DNA from: Symbiodinium natans
Taxonomy: Eukaryota > Sar > Dinophyceae > Suessiales > Symbiodiniaceae
NCBI GenBank assembly: GCA_905221605.1
Contig: CAJNDS010000554.1
Location: 50,878-114,877 of the forward strand
Direction of reading: 5' to 3'
DNA: 64,000 nt
This document shows, piece after piece, positions 11,501 through 23,100 of this stretch. The notes beneath the pieces were generated by a model. It saw only the letters and a program-made list of their open reading frames with translations, was not told where the DNA came from and searched no databases. The translations under genes and the position numbers were made by a program. Each line of letters opens with the position of its first letter. Position 1 is the stretch's first letter.

Positions 11501-11857
11501 TCCCCCAAAACAAAAGCTGAACAAAAATAGGGGTAGCAGCAGCTGCCCGGGCATCAGGTCCACCGTTACAGACTCATGCTCCACCTGGACTTGAGAAGCT
11601 AGAAGCCTGCCGCTCCAAAACCCTACACCCTGAACCATCCTGAACCCTGGGTTTGGGGTTTAGGGTTTAGGGTTTAGGGTTTCAGGGTTTAGGGTTTAGG
11701 GTTTCGGGTTTAGGGTTTAGGGTCCCTATAAAAACCCCTAAGCCGGCGTTTGGGCTTAGGGGACCCTCAAGCCCGTCAAGCCCTCCGCGCCGCAGGGAAG
11801 GTGAAGTTTCTGGGCCCGTCCCCAGATCAGCTTCTTGGCGCTTACTATAGGGTTTAG
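2545..11857 (+). CDS. Beta-carbonic anhydrase, gene A (14 exons, 240 aa)
   Basis: Interconverts CO2 and bicarbonate. No targeting peptide is evident. My exon model is 2545-2617, 3001-3032, 4430-4486, 4955-5008, 5443-5512, 5856-5914, 6344-6388, 7673-7724, 8415-8452, 8787-8831, 9123-9180/1, 10078-10102, 10608-10659 and 11796-11857. The parts sum to 723 nt in one frame, from ATG to a TAG that falls inside a TTTAGGG repeat. Zinc and dyad residues are visible: IIGCADSR (exon 4) and GHTKCG (exon 7). RNAGNTCTHAE (exon 5), GSLEF (exon 6), VNVF (exon 11), QIHGGIYELETG (exon 13) and FLGPSP (exon 14) are all family signatures. The length is normal for a beta-CA. Eleven of 13 introns begin with GC and most end AG|G. 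The first exon was chosen because its frame and phase give a KRILLCLKG-NDRF segment aligned to genes B and C. The exact 11/12 junction is ambiguous by one base, and the C-terminus could instead be spliced onward. Confidence 0.82.
3138..3246. repeat. MITE-like element, CTTAG..GCTGAGTA family
   Basis: It begins CTTAGCTGAGTGGCTGAGTA and ends GTACTCAGCAACTGTG, the diverged terminal pair shared with 4053-4154, 36646-36762, 38826-38953 and 41783-41887. It lies in intron 2 of gene A. Confidence 0.5.
3360..3460. repeat. AT microsatellite
   Basis: Alternating TA and TATG runs lie on both sides of a short unique core, inside intron 2 of gene A. Short reading frames across it are not genes. Confidence 0.8.
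3606..3717 (+). repeat. Short interspersed element, TTTGTGGTACTTTAC family
   Basis: This element of about 110 bp begins TTTGTGGTACTTTACTG and ends TAGCTACCCTCCTGAGTGCA. Two further copies lie at 21126-21235 and 21302-21412, and a much diverged one near 12510-12590. No long terminal inverted repeats are visible. Confidence 0.75.
4053..4154. repeat. MITE-like element with CTTAGTAGCTGA / CAGCAACTAAG ends
   Basis: The ends are short terminal inverted repeats (CTTAGTAGCTGA against TCAGCAACTAAG). The core contains an internal pair of arms around GAACTGAAAGTGTAGAC. A second copy at 38826-38953 matches over nearly the full length but carries an extra block of telomere-like repeats. Confidence 0.75.
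4199..4312. repeat. Hairpin element, ACCCTT..GGTTCCCTTAT family, copy 1
   Basis: A GGTACCCTTTT arm is followed by a CAAGGTTCCCTTGTAAA loop region and an AAAAGGGGTACCCTTAT arm. It belongs to the same family as the elements at 13676-13785, 14345-14456, 18956-19130, 20928-21043, 39010-39117 and 47505-47637. Confidence 0.7.
4818..4916. repeat. Hairpin element, TTGGGATGTTCCCC family, copy 1
   Basis: The terminal arms TTGGGATGTTCCCCCTTA and GAGGGGGAACATGCCAA are imperfect inverted repeats, with an ACAGTCCTTA motif inside. The best-preserved relative is at 38276-38375. It ends about 40 nt before exon 4 of gene A. Confidence 0.75.
6600..6895. repeat. Poly-G/poly-C low-complexity tracts in intron 7 of gene A
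   Basis: G-rich runs interrupted by T at 6600-6760 and a C run around 6857-6880 flank a short unique stretch. Proline- or glycine-rich reading frames on either strand are by-products of the composition. The unique stretch at about 6765-6855 has an open frame but no match to the carbonic anhydrase alignment. Confidence 0.75.
6957..6992. repeat. Short (CCCTAAA)n array in intron 7 of gene A
   Basis: About five heptamers lie immediately before the AT-rich start of the 22-bp tandem repeat. Confidence 0.85.
7026..7435 (+). repeat. 22-bp tandem repeat containing TTTTCAG (about 17 copies)
   Basis: The consensus unit is TTTTCAGAATTTGGCCGCTTTA, with C/T variation after GGCC and one interruption near 7120-7145. 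Three units make 66 nt, so every frame stays open and yields a repeated 22-residue peptide; these frames are not genes. Each unit carries a pyrimidine-rich stretch plus CAG, resembling a 3' splice site. The array lies in intron 7 of gene A. Confidence 0.9.
7536..7623. repeat. (CCCTAAA)n array before exon 8 of gene A, with a poly-C tract
   Basis: About 12 perfect heptamers are followed by a C run of roughly 28 at 7632-7658 and then the exon 8 acceptor ACCAG|G at 7672/7673. This is the typical 3' half of an intron in this region. Confidence 0.9.
8640..8745. repeat. Telomere-like array switching from CCCTAAA to CCCTTAA variants
   Basis: Heptamers of CCCTAAA type pass into a homogenised run of a CCCTTAA variant. 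The local homogenisation suggests tandem expansion inside the intron rather than telomerase capture of uniform repeats. Confidence 0.75.
11182..11455. repeat. Poly-C low-complexity tracts in intron 13 of gene A
   Basis: C runs broken by T and A occur at 11224-11335 and 11430-11455. Proline- and glycine-rich reading frames crossing them on both strands are artefacts of composition. Confidence 0.8.
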
Positions 11858-12947
11858 GGTTTAGGGTTTAGGGCCCTAATTATTCAGGATAGTAGGGTTT
11901 AGGGTTTAGGGTCTGGGGTTGACCCTTGCCAACTTGCGATCCATTTATAGAAATGTTGCCTACTTAGGGGTGTTCAGTACATGACCCTGGCCTATTTTTG
12001 GGGCTTTTTGGAGCCTTGGTAGGGATTAGGGAAGTGCTATGAGCTTTGAGGATTGTATCTCAGGGTGCGGATGGGGTTAATCCCAAAACCCTGCAGACCC
12101 AAAAAGGCTGTGGCTTGCTTGATGGGTTTTCAGGCAACACAACGAAACAGGGAATGACTGGAATGACCTCTATCGGCGAACCGTCATCACAGGCAACTAC
12201 CCAAACAATTGCCACGCCACACCAAACAAATCGAAATCCAAACACCTTTAAGTTCTACTTTGAGGTTCATGGTGAGTTCTCAGTAGGTTGATAGTTACGG
12301 TAACTATACTTATAAACCCTACTGTTACTTAGGGTACCTCCAAGTACTCAAAGCTAGAAGCACTGCGCACTCCTTGCGGGTGGCCTGTGCCTATTATACA
12401 TGTTAGTATCAAGGTGCTGTCGTCCTGTTGTTGGCATCAGTCTTGTTGCCGCTTTGAGTCTGCCTGGCTGCGGAAACAGAAGCCGCAAGCGGCAAAAGAA
12501 AAGCTAGGTGGGACTTTACTACAACTGTATCACTTTATAAGTTTAGGGTTGTGAAATTTCGTATTAAGGGAGCCAAAAGTTAATTTTTTTTTTGGGGGGG
12601 GGTGAAAGAGCAACCAAGAAAGTTAATACTCCTCTTTGCGGTGTGGGAGGTCCATGTCAGGAGGATCAGGGCACGCGTGTCTTCCCTGTCTGTGTTTCTC
12701 GTGCGGGTGGTTGCGGCTGTGTGTGTGTGTGTTATACGTACATAGTAGGCCCTATAACCCCCATGAACCGTAAGAAATTTTTGGGCTCCTCAACCCTAAG
12801 CCCTAAGCCCTAAATCCCAAACCCTAAACCCTGAACCCTAAACCCTAAACCCTAAACCCTAAACCCTAAACCCTAAACCCTAAACCCTAAACCCAAACTA
12901 TCACCAGGGACAAGCTCGTGCAAACCAGCGCCTCACTGCCGCCCTCA
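11858..12947. other. Spacer between carbonic anhydrase genes A and B
   Basis: This 1.1-kb interval contains TTTAGGG blocks (11850-11915), a diverged TTTGTGG-type element near 12510-12590, a GT microsatellite at 12718-12732 and a CCCTAAA array at 12796-12897. A short open stretch at 12906-12947 leads into the gene B start and may be its 5' UTR. No other gene was seen. The close same-strand spacing fits dinoflagellate tandem gene arrays. Confidence 0.6.
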
Positions 12948-15900
12948 ATGCAGATGCAGAAGGCGGCTGAGGGCTCACGGTAGGGTTCAGGGTTCAGGGT
13001 TTAGGGTTTAGGGTTTATGGTTTAGGGTTTAGGGTTTAGGGTTTAGGGTTTAGGACAAACGGACTGAACGAGTCTGTAGGGTTTGGCCCGATACCTTGAA
13101 CCCTAAGCCCTTGACACCTAAGCTGAATGTAGGGTTTGTTATGAGGGGCTTGGGGTTAGAGTAACCTTAAACCCTAAACCCTAATCCCTAAACCCTAAAG
13201 CCAAAGTTTTTTGTTGTGGGTTTGGAGGATGCTTCGGCATGCATGCTAAGGATGTTGGGCTGCTGTGGTGGTTTAGGGTCTAGAGTTTAGGGTTTAGGGT
13301 TTAGGGTTTAAGGTTTAGGGTTTAGGGTCTAGAGTTTAGGGTTTAGGGTTTAGGGTCTAGGGTTTAGGGTTTAGGGTTCATGGTGTTCTGATGTGCCTTG
13401 GTTCGTTTTTAGTAACCTTACAAGCCCTAGTGCAGGAGTGCACTTTAAGATGCATAGGTAGGTCTGGGGTTGCAGAAGCATGTGGCCACGTGCCAAGTCT
13501 AACACATCTGCCCACTTTTAGGCACTTGGCGCGCGCGCGAGCCCGAATTCCACCCCGAACTCCGGACGTTTCCTTATCTTGGTGCTGGAACTCCAACTTG
13601 TTCTCCGAACTTGAGGTCTTGGGGACCCTGCATGTCGCAGCGTTGTGCTCTTGGGCTCAACTGGGCTTAGGGTACCAGGGATGCCCAGTAGTACCCTTCT
13701 TCCCTTTTTTGGGGGTTTAGGTTCCCTTCTAAACCCCTTTAAGCAAAAAAGGGCACCCTTTTTAAGCCTAGGTTACTGGGCAGCCTAGGTACAGGGTGAC
13801 GTCGTGCGCGTATGGTGTGGGGAGATCTTTGCCTGGCTCGGGACCAGACGAGCGCCAAACCGGAATGCCTGAAGCCTTCCTCGCACAGTGCACTTGCAAG
13901 CTAAGCCCTAACACCTAAACCGAAAACCCAAAACCCTAAGCCCGATTATGAACCCTAAGCCCTTAGCCCTAAACCCTAAACCCTAAACCCTAAACCCTCA
14001 ACCCTCAACCCTCAACCCTCAACCTCAACCCTAAACCCTAAGCCCTAAACCCTAAACCCTAAACCCTAAACCCTAAACCCTGAACCCTGAACCCTGAACC
14101 CTGAACCCTGAACCCTGAACCCTGAACCCTGAACCCTGAACCCTGAACCGCAACCAAATCTTGTGGTGTGTCCCTTCATAGGAGCCAGTTCCGTCAACGG
14201 TGCGGACCGCCTCGGACGCGGCGGTGCAGCCGCAGAAAGCCCTTGAGATCCTTCAGAACGGCAACAAGCGCTTCGTGCAAGGCGGGGGGGGCACCCTCCC
14301 TCTCTCGAACCATAATTTGCGCGTTCTGAACCTTGTTACTTTTCCTTGGTAGCCCAGTGGTGCCCTTTTTCCACTTTGTTTGGTTCAAGGTTCCCCTATC
14401 AACTAACCAACCAAAAAAAAGTGCCCTTATCATGATGTGGTTCCTGGGCTACCAAGCTTAGAACCCTGAGTTTATGAAGCAACACATATAGATGATTACG
14501 ACAGTATTGGTATCATTGAAGTTCTGACGGGGTCATCTTTTTTTTTAGCCTTTCCCCCGTCTTCCGCTTGGCAGGCCTGTGGCTCCGGAAGCGTTGGGGT
14601 TTCAGGGTTTCTGCCTCGGGGCCGTAAGGCCAACTTCAACCATTCACGCCCACAAGGCAATTTAGCACGTAGCCTACTTTCTCCTTTCACTGTTTCTTAC
14701 GGTAGTTACATGGTCCCTTGATATGGGAACTCATTGAGAAACCCTTATACACGCCTTATATCCCTTATACACGACCTCGCGTTCACGAACGAAGACCAAC
14801 GCACGATGCGTCGAGTACTAATTTGAAGAAGCCCCCCCGCCCCCCCCCCCCCCCCCCCAGAACAATCGTGTTGAAACGGTCCCGGGATTGTATATGATTT
14901 TAATAGGGAGGAGTTTAAAAGGGGCAGCGATGCCCGGCAACCGATTTTAAAGGCGCGATGTGCGGCATTTCTTACGGCGCCCGGTCGATTTGACCGGACC
15001 AGGATCCCACCACGCAGCCCAAGGACTCATTCAGGAGGCCCCTACTAAAGAGGGTGGAACATTAGCGCCTCAGGGTTTGCAGAGTTTAGGGGTTTAGGGT
15101 TGAGGGCTTAGGCAGCCGTAGCGCTGCAGGTTTCAGGACAATTAAACCCCATCCTCGCATCTCGAAAACCTTAAACCCCCTAAACCCTGAAGCCCTATCT
15201 CCCTAAACCCTACATCCCCAACCCCCGTACATCCCTGCAAACCCTACGTCCCTAAACCCTAAACCCTATACCCAACAAAATCCCGAACCTCTTTCCGACA
15301 GGCATGCCCCAGGCGCCGACTGCCACACAGGAGCGGAAGCTGCTTACGCAGTTTAGGGTTTAGGGTTTAGGGTTTAGGGTTTAGGGTTTAGGGTTTAGGA
15401 GGGCCTGTTTGGGAATACGCCCTAACTTACAAAATATGAGGCCTATGGGTGGGCTGCAACAGCTGGCCCCATGCCGGACACTGCGTGGAACATGTGAGAC
15501 TCTGGGCCCTGGAAATCTGGGATCTTCCACCTGCGCACTCGGGCTGAAAACAGCAGCCCTAAACCCCCTAAACCTTAAACCCTAGAACCCTAGAACCCGA
15601 AGCCACCTAAACCACCTAAACCCTAGAACCCTAGAACCTAGCCCACCGAAACCACCTAAACCCCAGAACCCTAGAACCCAAAACCACCAAAACCACCTAA
15701 ACCACCTGACCTCAACACCCCAGAGGACATGCGAAAGGCGCTGGTGGATAAGGGCCAGGCACCCCATGCGGCTATCATCGGCTGCACCTCGGCTAGGGAT
15801 TGGGCCGGCCTCGGGCATTGCACGTAGCTTCTAGAGTTCAGTGCTTGGGGCTTCGGGTTTCGGGTTTGGGGTTTGGGGTTTGGGGGGTTTAGGGTTTAGG

Positions 15901-16908
15901 GCTTTAGGGCTTAGGGCTTAGGTTTTGAACTTTAGGGCTTACAGGAATTGAGTTTAGGGGGGGGCTTCGAGGCTCTCCTTGTGCACTCAAACGCTCGCAA
16001 TAGTGAAGGGACCCAAGCCGCTGCAACACAGAGGCTTGAGCTTTGCCAAAAGCAGAGTCCACGCTTACTTCAGCCCTAGTTCCTAACCCCGATAAACCCC
16101 AAAGAGCGCCCAAAATCTCAAATCTCATAAACCTAAGCACTGAGCCATAGTCCCCCGAATCACTTCAGCCTAGTTTCAATCAGTCCTCAACCTCGGGATG
16201 TTCCCCATTGTACTAACCGTCGGATTATAACAGGGGATACTATAAATCCCGATATACCTACTCAGGACTGTTAGTATAAGGATGAGCAACTACTTCGCCC
16301 CTGATTGCCCTTTTTTGGAGCAGTTGGCTTAAGCCAGCCCTGAACCCAACATCAAACCAACACCCCAAAATCCTTGGGCTTCGGATTTCTATGTCGCCTC
16401 AGACCTACAAACAACCCTCAGCTTTCCAACTCGCCCCCAGCCCGCATGCCGCACACCCAAAAACACTAAACCCCCCAACCCCAAAAACCTGACATCCCAA
16501 AGCCCCAAAAACCCTAAACCCCCAAGAACCTGTTATCCCAAAGCCCCAAAAAGCCCCAAAAAGCCCCAACAAGCCCTCAAAAAGCCCTCAAAAAGCCCCC
16601 CAAAAGCCCCCAAAAGCCCAGGCGCTGACTCGCGCGCTCCGGTGGAGACGATCTTCGACGCGGCACCGGGCGACTTGCGCCTTGGACTCTTTTGTTTGTT
16701 GTTTGACCCGGGCTGACGATTAAAAAACATCGACTTGTATGTATGTATGTATGTATGTATGTATTTATGTATGTATAGGGTTCTGGAGTTCTGGAGTTCA
16801 GGCCCAGGTGTGCTAGGCGAAGTTGAATGGGGATGCTCCGGGTCGCATCGTTTTTTACGTGAGGGTGGCAGGTTTTGATAAGCCATTCCCGGAAACTCTC
16901 TCTCTCCT

Positions 16909-16946
<38 letters not shown>

Positions 16947-19900
16947 TCTCTCTCTGGTTTGCGGTTCAGGGTTACAGCTTTCACGGCTGTCGGGTAAGGT
17001 AGGGCATGGGAAAGGACTGGTTGATGTTGTGAGCCTGATTATGCCTTTGTATCCCGTTCCCACCTCTAACGGCCTCAATAAAGATTGTAGTTCTGGGGTT
17101 TAGGCTTTGGTCCAGGGATTCAGGATTTCAATTGGGTTAGGGTTGGGGATTGAACTCAGGTCAGGGGTTTAGGGCTTTTAAGGGTTTAGGTTGTAGGGTT
17201 TGAGCCCTAAAACGCTACACCCCTAACCCCTCAAACCACTAAACCTGGGGTCTCTGTAGCGTCTCAGACCGTACCGGGCCCTTCGACCAGGTTCGTCCTG
17301 CGCAACGCCGGAAACACGTGCACGCACGCCGAAGGCGCTGGGTTTACAGGGCTTGCAGGACTTCTAGGGTTCGCAGGGTTTATCGGGCTATAGGGCTTGC
17401 AGGGTTGATAGGGCCTGTAGGGCTTCATAGGCCTTGCAGGCTTATGTGGTTTTGTGCTTCTTGGTTTTTTTGTTGGGGGGAGTTCATAGGGTTAAACCCT
17501 AATCCCTACACCTTAGCCGTAAACCCTAAGCCCAAAACCCCAAACCCTAAACCCTAAACCCTAAACCCGAAGTACTCCGTTGTAACCCTAAACCCTAAAC
17601 CCCAAACCCTAAACCCTAAACCCTACAGGCAGCTTTGTCGGCAGCCTTGAGTTCTGTGTCGGCAAGCTGGGCGTCTCGGGTGGCAGAGCCGGGATAGTTT
17701 GCACATTTTTTTCCATTACTTGGGTTTATGGTTTAGGGTTTATGGACTCCCAGTTCAGGATTTAGGGTTTAGGGTTTAGGGTTTCGGTTTAGGGTTACAA
17801 CGGAGTACTTCAGGAAGCCGCCTCATTGTCGTCATGGGTCACACAAACTGCGGCGCCTTGGCGGGCGCAGCTGCCACGCACCCTGGCAAGGGGCAAGGAT
17901 TTATGGTTTTAGGGGTCTAGGGTTTGGGGTTTAGGGTTTAGGGTATAGGGTTTAGGATTTAGGGCTAGGGTTTACAGGGTTCATAGGGTTTACAGGGTTT
18001 GTAGGGTTTACCGGATTCGTGGGTTTGTAGGGTTTATTTTCCTGTTTTGAGGGTTATAGGGTTTACAGGGTTTATAGGGTTTGTAGGGTTTATAGGGTTT
18101 ACAGGGTTATAAGGTTTGTAGGGTTTACAGGGTTTATCGGGTTTATAGGGTTTACAGGGTTTATAGGGTTTGTAGGGTTTATCGGGTTTACAGGATTTGC
18201 AGCGTTTATAGGGTGTATGTAGACGGGTGGGTCTAGGATGTAGGGTTAAGGGTTCAGGAGAGATGGAGGAAGAGCTTCCCAGGGGGTCAGTGTTGAGAAG
18301 GATAATGCAAGCATGAAGAAGCATACCCTGAGGCCAACACAAGACAAACCCTCAACCCACAACCCTAGACCCTAGATCCTAAACCTTAAACCCTGAACCC
18401 TAAACCTTGAACCCTGAACCCCAACCTAAACCACCTTTTCAGTGCTGTGCTGCTAGACTCAAGTTCGGGGCTTGGGGTTTAGGATGGAGGGTTTCGGGAG
18501 GAACCCTAAACCCGAAACCCTAAACCCTCAACCCTCAACCCTCAACCCTCATCCTTCAACCTTCAACCCTAAACCCTAAACCCTAAACTCTGAACCCTCA
18601 ACCCTAGCAGGATGCCCTGATGTATGAGTAGGGCCTACCATGTAGCCTATGAAGCCAGGATTCACATCCTAGTTTCAAGGGTTTAGGGTTTAGGGTTTAG
18701 GGTCTCGGGTTTAGGGTTTATAGGTGTGAAAGCAAACGAAACACAAGCAACCGGCGGGAACCAAGCGGAGATTCGATTCGTCTCTCACAGCGAGTTTAGT
18801 CCTCCTGCTCGAAGGTCCACAAAGCATGCTTAAACACATGTCCACCTGTCTGCGTCTTTGAATGAAAGCGCAGGAGCTCGCGGGCTAAATGCACAGGACG
18901 CAGCGACTGAAGCCGCAAAACCCAGAATTTCCAGCCACACTAAAAGCATTGATGAAATCCCAGTGGTGCCCTTGTTTCCCTTTTTTGTTTTGGGTTCAAG
19001 GTTCCCTTATAAACTAACCAACCAAAAAAAGTGCCCTTTAGTGGGCTGTCAAGTTGATTTGTTTTGGGTTCAAGGTCCCCTTACAAACTAACCAACCAAA
19101 ATCAAGTGCCCTTTAGTGGGCTACCGACCAAGTTGATGAAAGCCGAGCGAAGCGGCGACACTACAGGAGAACATAGCTTCAATCAGGCCTACTTCGAACA
19201 TGCCACGCGTTTTCAAGCGAATCAGATTCGATTGGTAGTTTGAAGCGGGCGATGGTTGGGGTAAAACGGGCACACCTTGTTTCTTAATGTAATATGGGGA
19301 CCAGAGCCATGACCCTCGAAAATACTTCCTACGTAGCCATCAGGCCCTAGGAAGGCCTTTGCTGCAGCTGATATCCCTCCCTTACTGGCTTGAAGAGGAG
19401 GAGTCTTTTTCAGAGGGTTTTCAGGGCCATCCTAGGGACCCTAAACCCTAAACCCTAAACCCTAAACCCCAAACCAGGTACCTTTCCATGAAGGAGGCTG
19501 CGGAGACCAAGGCCTAACCAAGCACCGCACATCGAAGCCATGCGGGGAGGGTTTAAAGTTCTCAGTAGGGTTACTGGGTTTTGGAGTACTATACTTTAAT
19601 ACTTTTTTTGGTTCTGGGTTCCTATTATAGCTACTTATACCTAAAAAGTGTATATTTTTTTCAAGGGTCTACTCCAAAGCTAAGGTTATCATAAGTGCTA
19701 TGAGGAAGGTTCTAAGCAGCTGCAACTAGGCGTAGCTACCCTCACGCACCTCTGAGCGTCCCAGCAAAGTGGTCCAGCACAGGAGCCCAGAGAATGATGC
19801 CATGGCATAGTGATATGGCCATATAGCGATATACTAACTCACGCCGAGCCCTGAACCCTAAACTTGAAACCCTCGAGCCCTAAACCCTAAGCCAAGCCCT

Positions 19901-20137
19901 AAACCTTGAACCCTGAACCCTAAACCCTAAGCCCTAAACCCGAAACCCTAAACCCTAAGCCCAGCCCTGGGGGTCTCTCTCTCATGCCTTCCGGCTCCTG
20001 GCAGGAAGCAGGATGCGCCTTGGAAGGCCTTCTCAAGGCAGGTGCTCTTTTTAGGTCTCGGTAAAACCTACTACTGCTACTACTACTACTACTACTACTA
20101 CTACTCCCTTATGGTCCCTATATCACTATACCAGAAG

Positions 20138-20193
<56 letters not shown>

Positions 20194-23100
20194 AAAAAAA
20201 AAAAAAAAACAATTCTCATGATGAAGGCTCCTGCATTGCGAGGTTCGTTCTAGGCTGCCCTGCAGCTTGAGCCCGAGACCCCCCCTGGTAGGGTTCCTGG
20301 TCGTGGCTCTCCCATTCTACGCCTCTTAGGAGCACCAGTAAGCAGTATGTAAGGACCCTGTAATTGATGCTCTCTAGAATTTAGGTGGCGTTCAGGCCTG
20401 TTTCATGAGAATTTGTATTTTGGATGTTTCTGTTGGTGAATTCGGTCAGCATGTTGTCGCAAGGGGATGATATAGTTAGTTATTTGGGCTCCTTCGGGCT
20501 TTTGTGGAGTGGGCTTGAGGTTTCTTTTTGGGGGATTCGACATTTAGTTTAGGGTTTGCGCATCACTTGCTGGGTAAATCCGGCAGCTGTGTTGAGAGCC
20601 TCAAACACACGCTGAACCCTAAGTAGCCTGCACCCTGTCTTCTAAACCTTGGGCCTGAAGCCCCACAAACCAGCCCAAACGACCAGAATGCTCAACCCCA
20701 AACTTCATGGGTTCCCCTGCTACCCTCCTCTATACTACCCCCTCGGCTCCCCCAAGGCTATTTAGGGATAACTAAGCCTAATTAAGGTTGTTGAATGGGC
20801 AAACCTAGGAGGGGTAGTGTAGAGGGGGGTAGTAGGGAAACCCATGGAAACTATTCAGTTCCCAAAGAAGACGTGGGCCGGATTCATTGAATCGGCAATC
20901 CAGAAGCCTGAAGTGGCCAGTTCTCTATGCTGGGTAGGCCAGTGGTACCCTTTTGCCCTTTTTTTGGTTCAAAGTTCCCTAATAAAGTAGCCAACCAAAA
21001 AAGGGGTATCCTTATTCTCCCGTGGTTACTGGGATACCAAGTATGCTATCGTACCCTCCCTCTCTCCCTCCCTCTCTTTCCCTTTCACACCCAGGCCCAT
21101 CTCCTAACACATACTTGGACAATTCTTTGTGGTACTTTACCGTAACTTTAGATCCTTACCTTTTTTGGGTTTCTTGGGTTTCTTATTAAGGCAGCTAAAA
21201 GTTTAATTTATAGCTACCCTCCTGAGTGCAGCCAAGAATTATGCTGACAGGGCCTGACCTCGGTTGCGGCTGAGACGGCCGAGGAGGGTGTGGGTTTAGG
21301 CTTTGTGGTGCTTTACTGCAACTTTAGATCCTTAGCCTTTTTGGGTTTATTGGGTTTCCTAGCAAGGCAGCTGAACATTTATTTTTTAGCTACCCTCCTG
21401 AGTGCAGCCAAGTAGGGATGAACTGGGCACGCATGCGGGCATTGCATTACCTTGGATTCAGACTTTGGGGTTCAGGGTTGAGGGTTTGAGATACAGGCTA
21501 CGGGTCAGGGTTCCTAAACCCTAAACCCAAAACCCTAAACCCTAAACTCTAAACCCTAAACCCTAAACCCTGAACCCTATAATTAAACCCTAAACTGTTT
21601 TGGGATTACGAAAGAAGATTTCAATGCTTGCGGTGTGTAGCGTGTCGAGTCTTGGGATGGCTTGAAGGTCAGTCTATTTGCCACCTTTATGGCTTGTAAC
21701 GAGCTCGTTCTACTAAGCCCTAGAACCCCCCTAAGCCCTGAGGGTTTGGGGGTAGGGTTTAGGGTTTAGGGTTTAGGGTTTAGGGTTTAGGGTTTAGGGT
21801 TTAGGGAACCTTCTAAACCCTCAAAGCCCAAAAGCCCGAACTAGACCCCTTGGGCTCCACGAAATTGCACGTTTGGGGCCAGGGTATGAGGGTTTTTGGG
21901 TTTAGGGTTTAGGGTTTAGGTTTAGCCTGAGCCTTGGACTGCTCGCGAGCTTTCTAGCTTCTAACCGCCGCTGAACTCTCCCAAGCACTTGACCTGAACA
22001 TTCCGCCCCAGCTCCCATACTTCCTGGCTCAAAACCCAACTTTTCAACTTTTGGGCTTCTTATAAGGTAGTTTATTCTGAAAGTTTCAACTTTTTTTCCT
22101 TGGGTTTTGGGCCAGTAAGCATAACCCTAGCCCCTAAACCCTAAACCCCAAACCCTAAACCCTACACCCTAAACCCTAAGCCCTAAAACCCCGGAAACCC
22201 AGCTTGGAGGAGCTTGGCGTTCGTGCGGGCAACGCCTCAGAGCTTGCGGCCTCTGCGGTGAAGGCTTCGGGGAGGAGTTTAGGGTTTAGGGTTTAGGGTT
22301 AAGGGTTAAGGGTTTAGGGTTTAGGGTTTAGGGTTTAGGGTTTAATTAGGGTTTGGGGTTTGGGGTTCAGGTTTAGGGTTTAGGGTTTTCATTTTTCGTT
22401 TTGAGGGCTCAGGATGGTGCAAGGAACCTAAACCCCAAATGCCCTCAAGAGCCGTTAAACAAAAGAACTAAACCCCTTAAAGAACCCCCCCAAAAAAAGA
22501 AGACCCTAAACCCAAAGACACGCTAAAACCCTAAACCCCTTAATAATAAAAAAAAACACCGAAGACCCTAAACCCCAAGACACCCTAAAACCCTAAACCC
22601 CTTAAAAAAAAAAAAAAAACACCGAAGACCCTAAACCCCTAAGACACCCTAAAACCCGAAGCCCTCTACAGGTGAACGTCTTCAACACCATCAACTTCTT
22701 GCTGAAGTTCAGCGAGCCCATCCGGGCCCCCCTCCGGGGTTTAGGGTTTAGGGTTTAGGGTTTAGGGTTTAGGGTTTAGGGTTTAGCTGTTATGGTCTAT
22801 CTAGAAAACCAATTGTAGTGGTTCAGGGTTGCAGGATTATGGGTTGAGGGTTTGATGGATCTATTGTAGTTTTTTTTTTTTTTTCCGGGGGCGGGGGTGA
22901 TCTTATTTTGTGGTTGGGAGGACATCATGAGAAAGTATATGTAGGGCTTGGGGAATTCATATTATTGCCTTCGGTCAGTGTTTAGGGGGATGTAGGGTTT
23001 AGGGTGTTCAGGTGTTCAGGTGTTCAGGTGTTCCGCGCGCACTCCGCAGGACGTGAAAGTCTGATCCTGAAAGCAGAGGTCCTGCAGAACAAAGCACTGG

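Noticed and set aside
11182-11594. Gly-rich minus-strand and Pro-rich plus-strand frames
   Set aside because: Homopolymer-driven open frames in an intron.
12906-12947. Upstream coding extension of gene B or a linker exon joining A to B
   Set aside because: The frame continues upstream, but no splice with the last exon of A keeps a sensible phase, and A has its own in-frame stop. It is left as possible 5' UTR.
16533-17078. Minus-strand frame of 181 aa with Arg/Glu repeats
   Set aside because: Spans (TC)n and (TATG)n microsatellites and overlaps a proven plus-strand exon of gene B.
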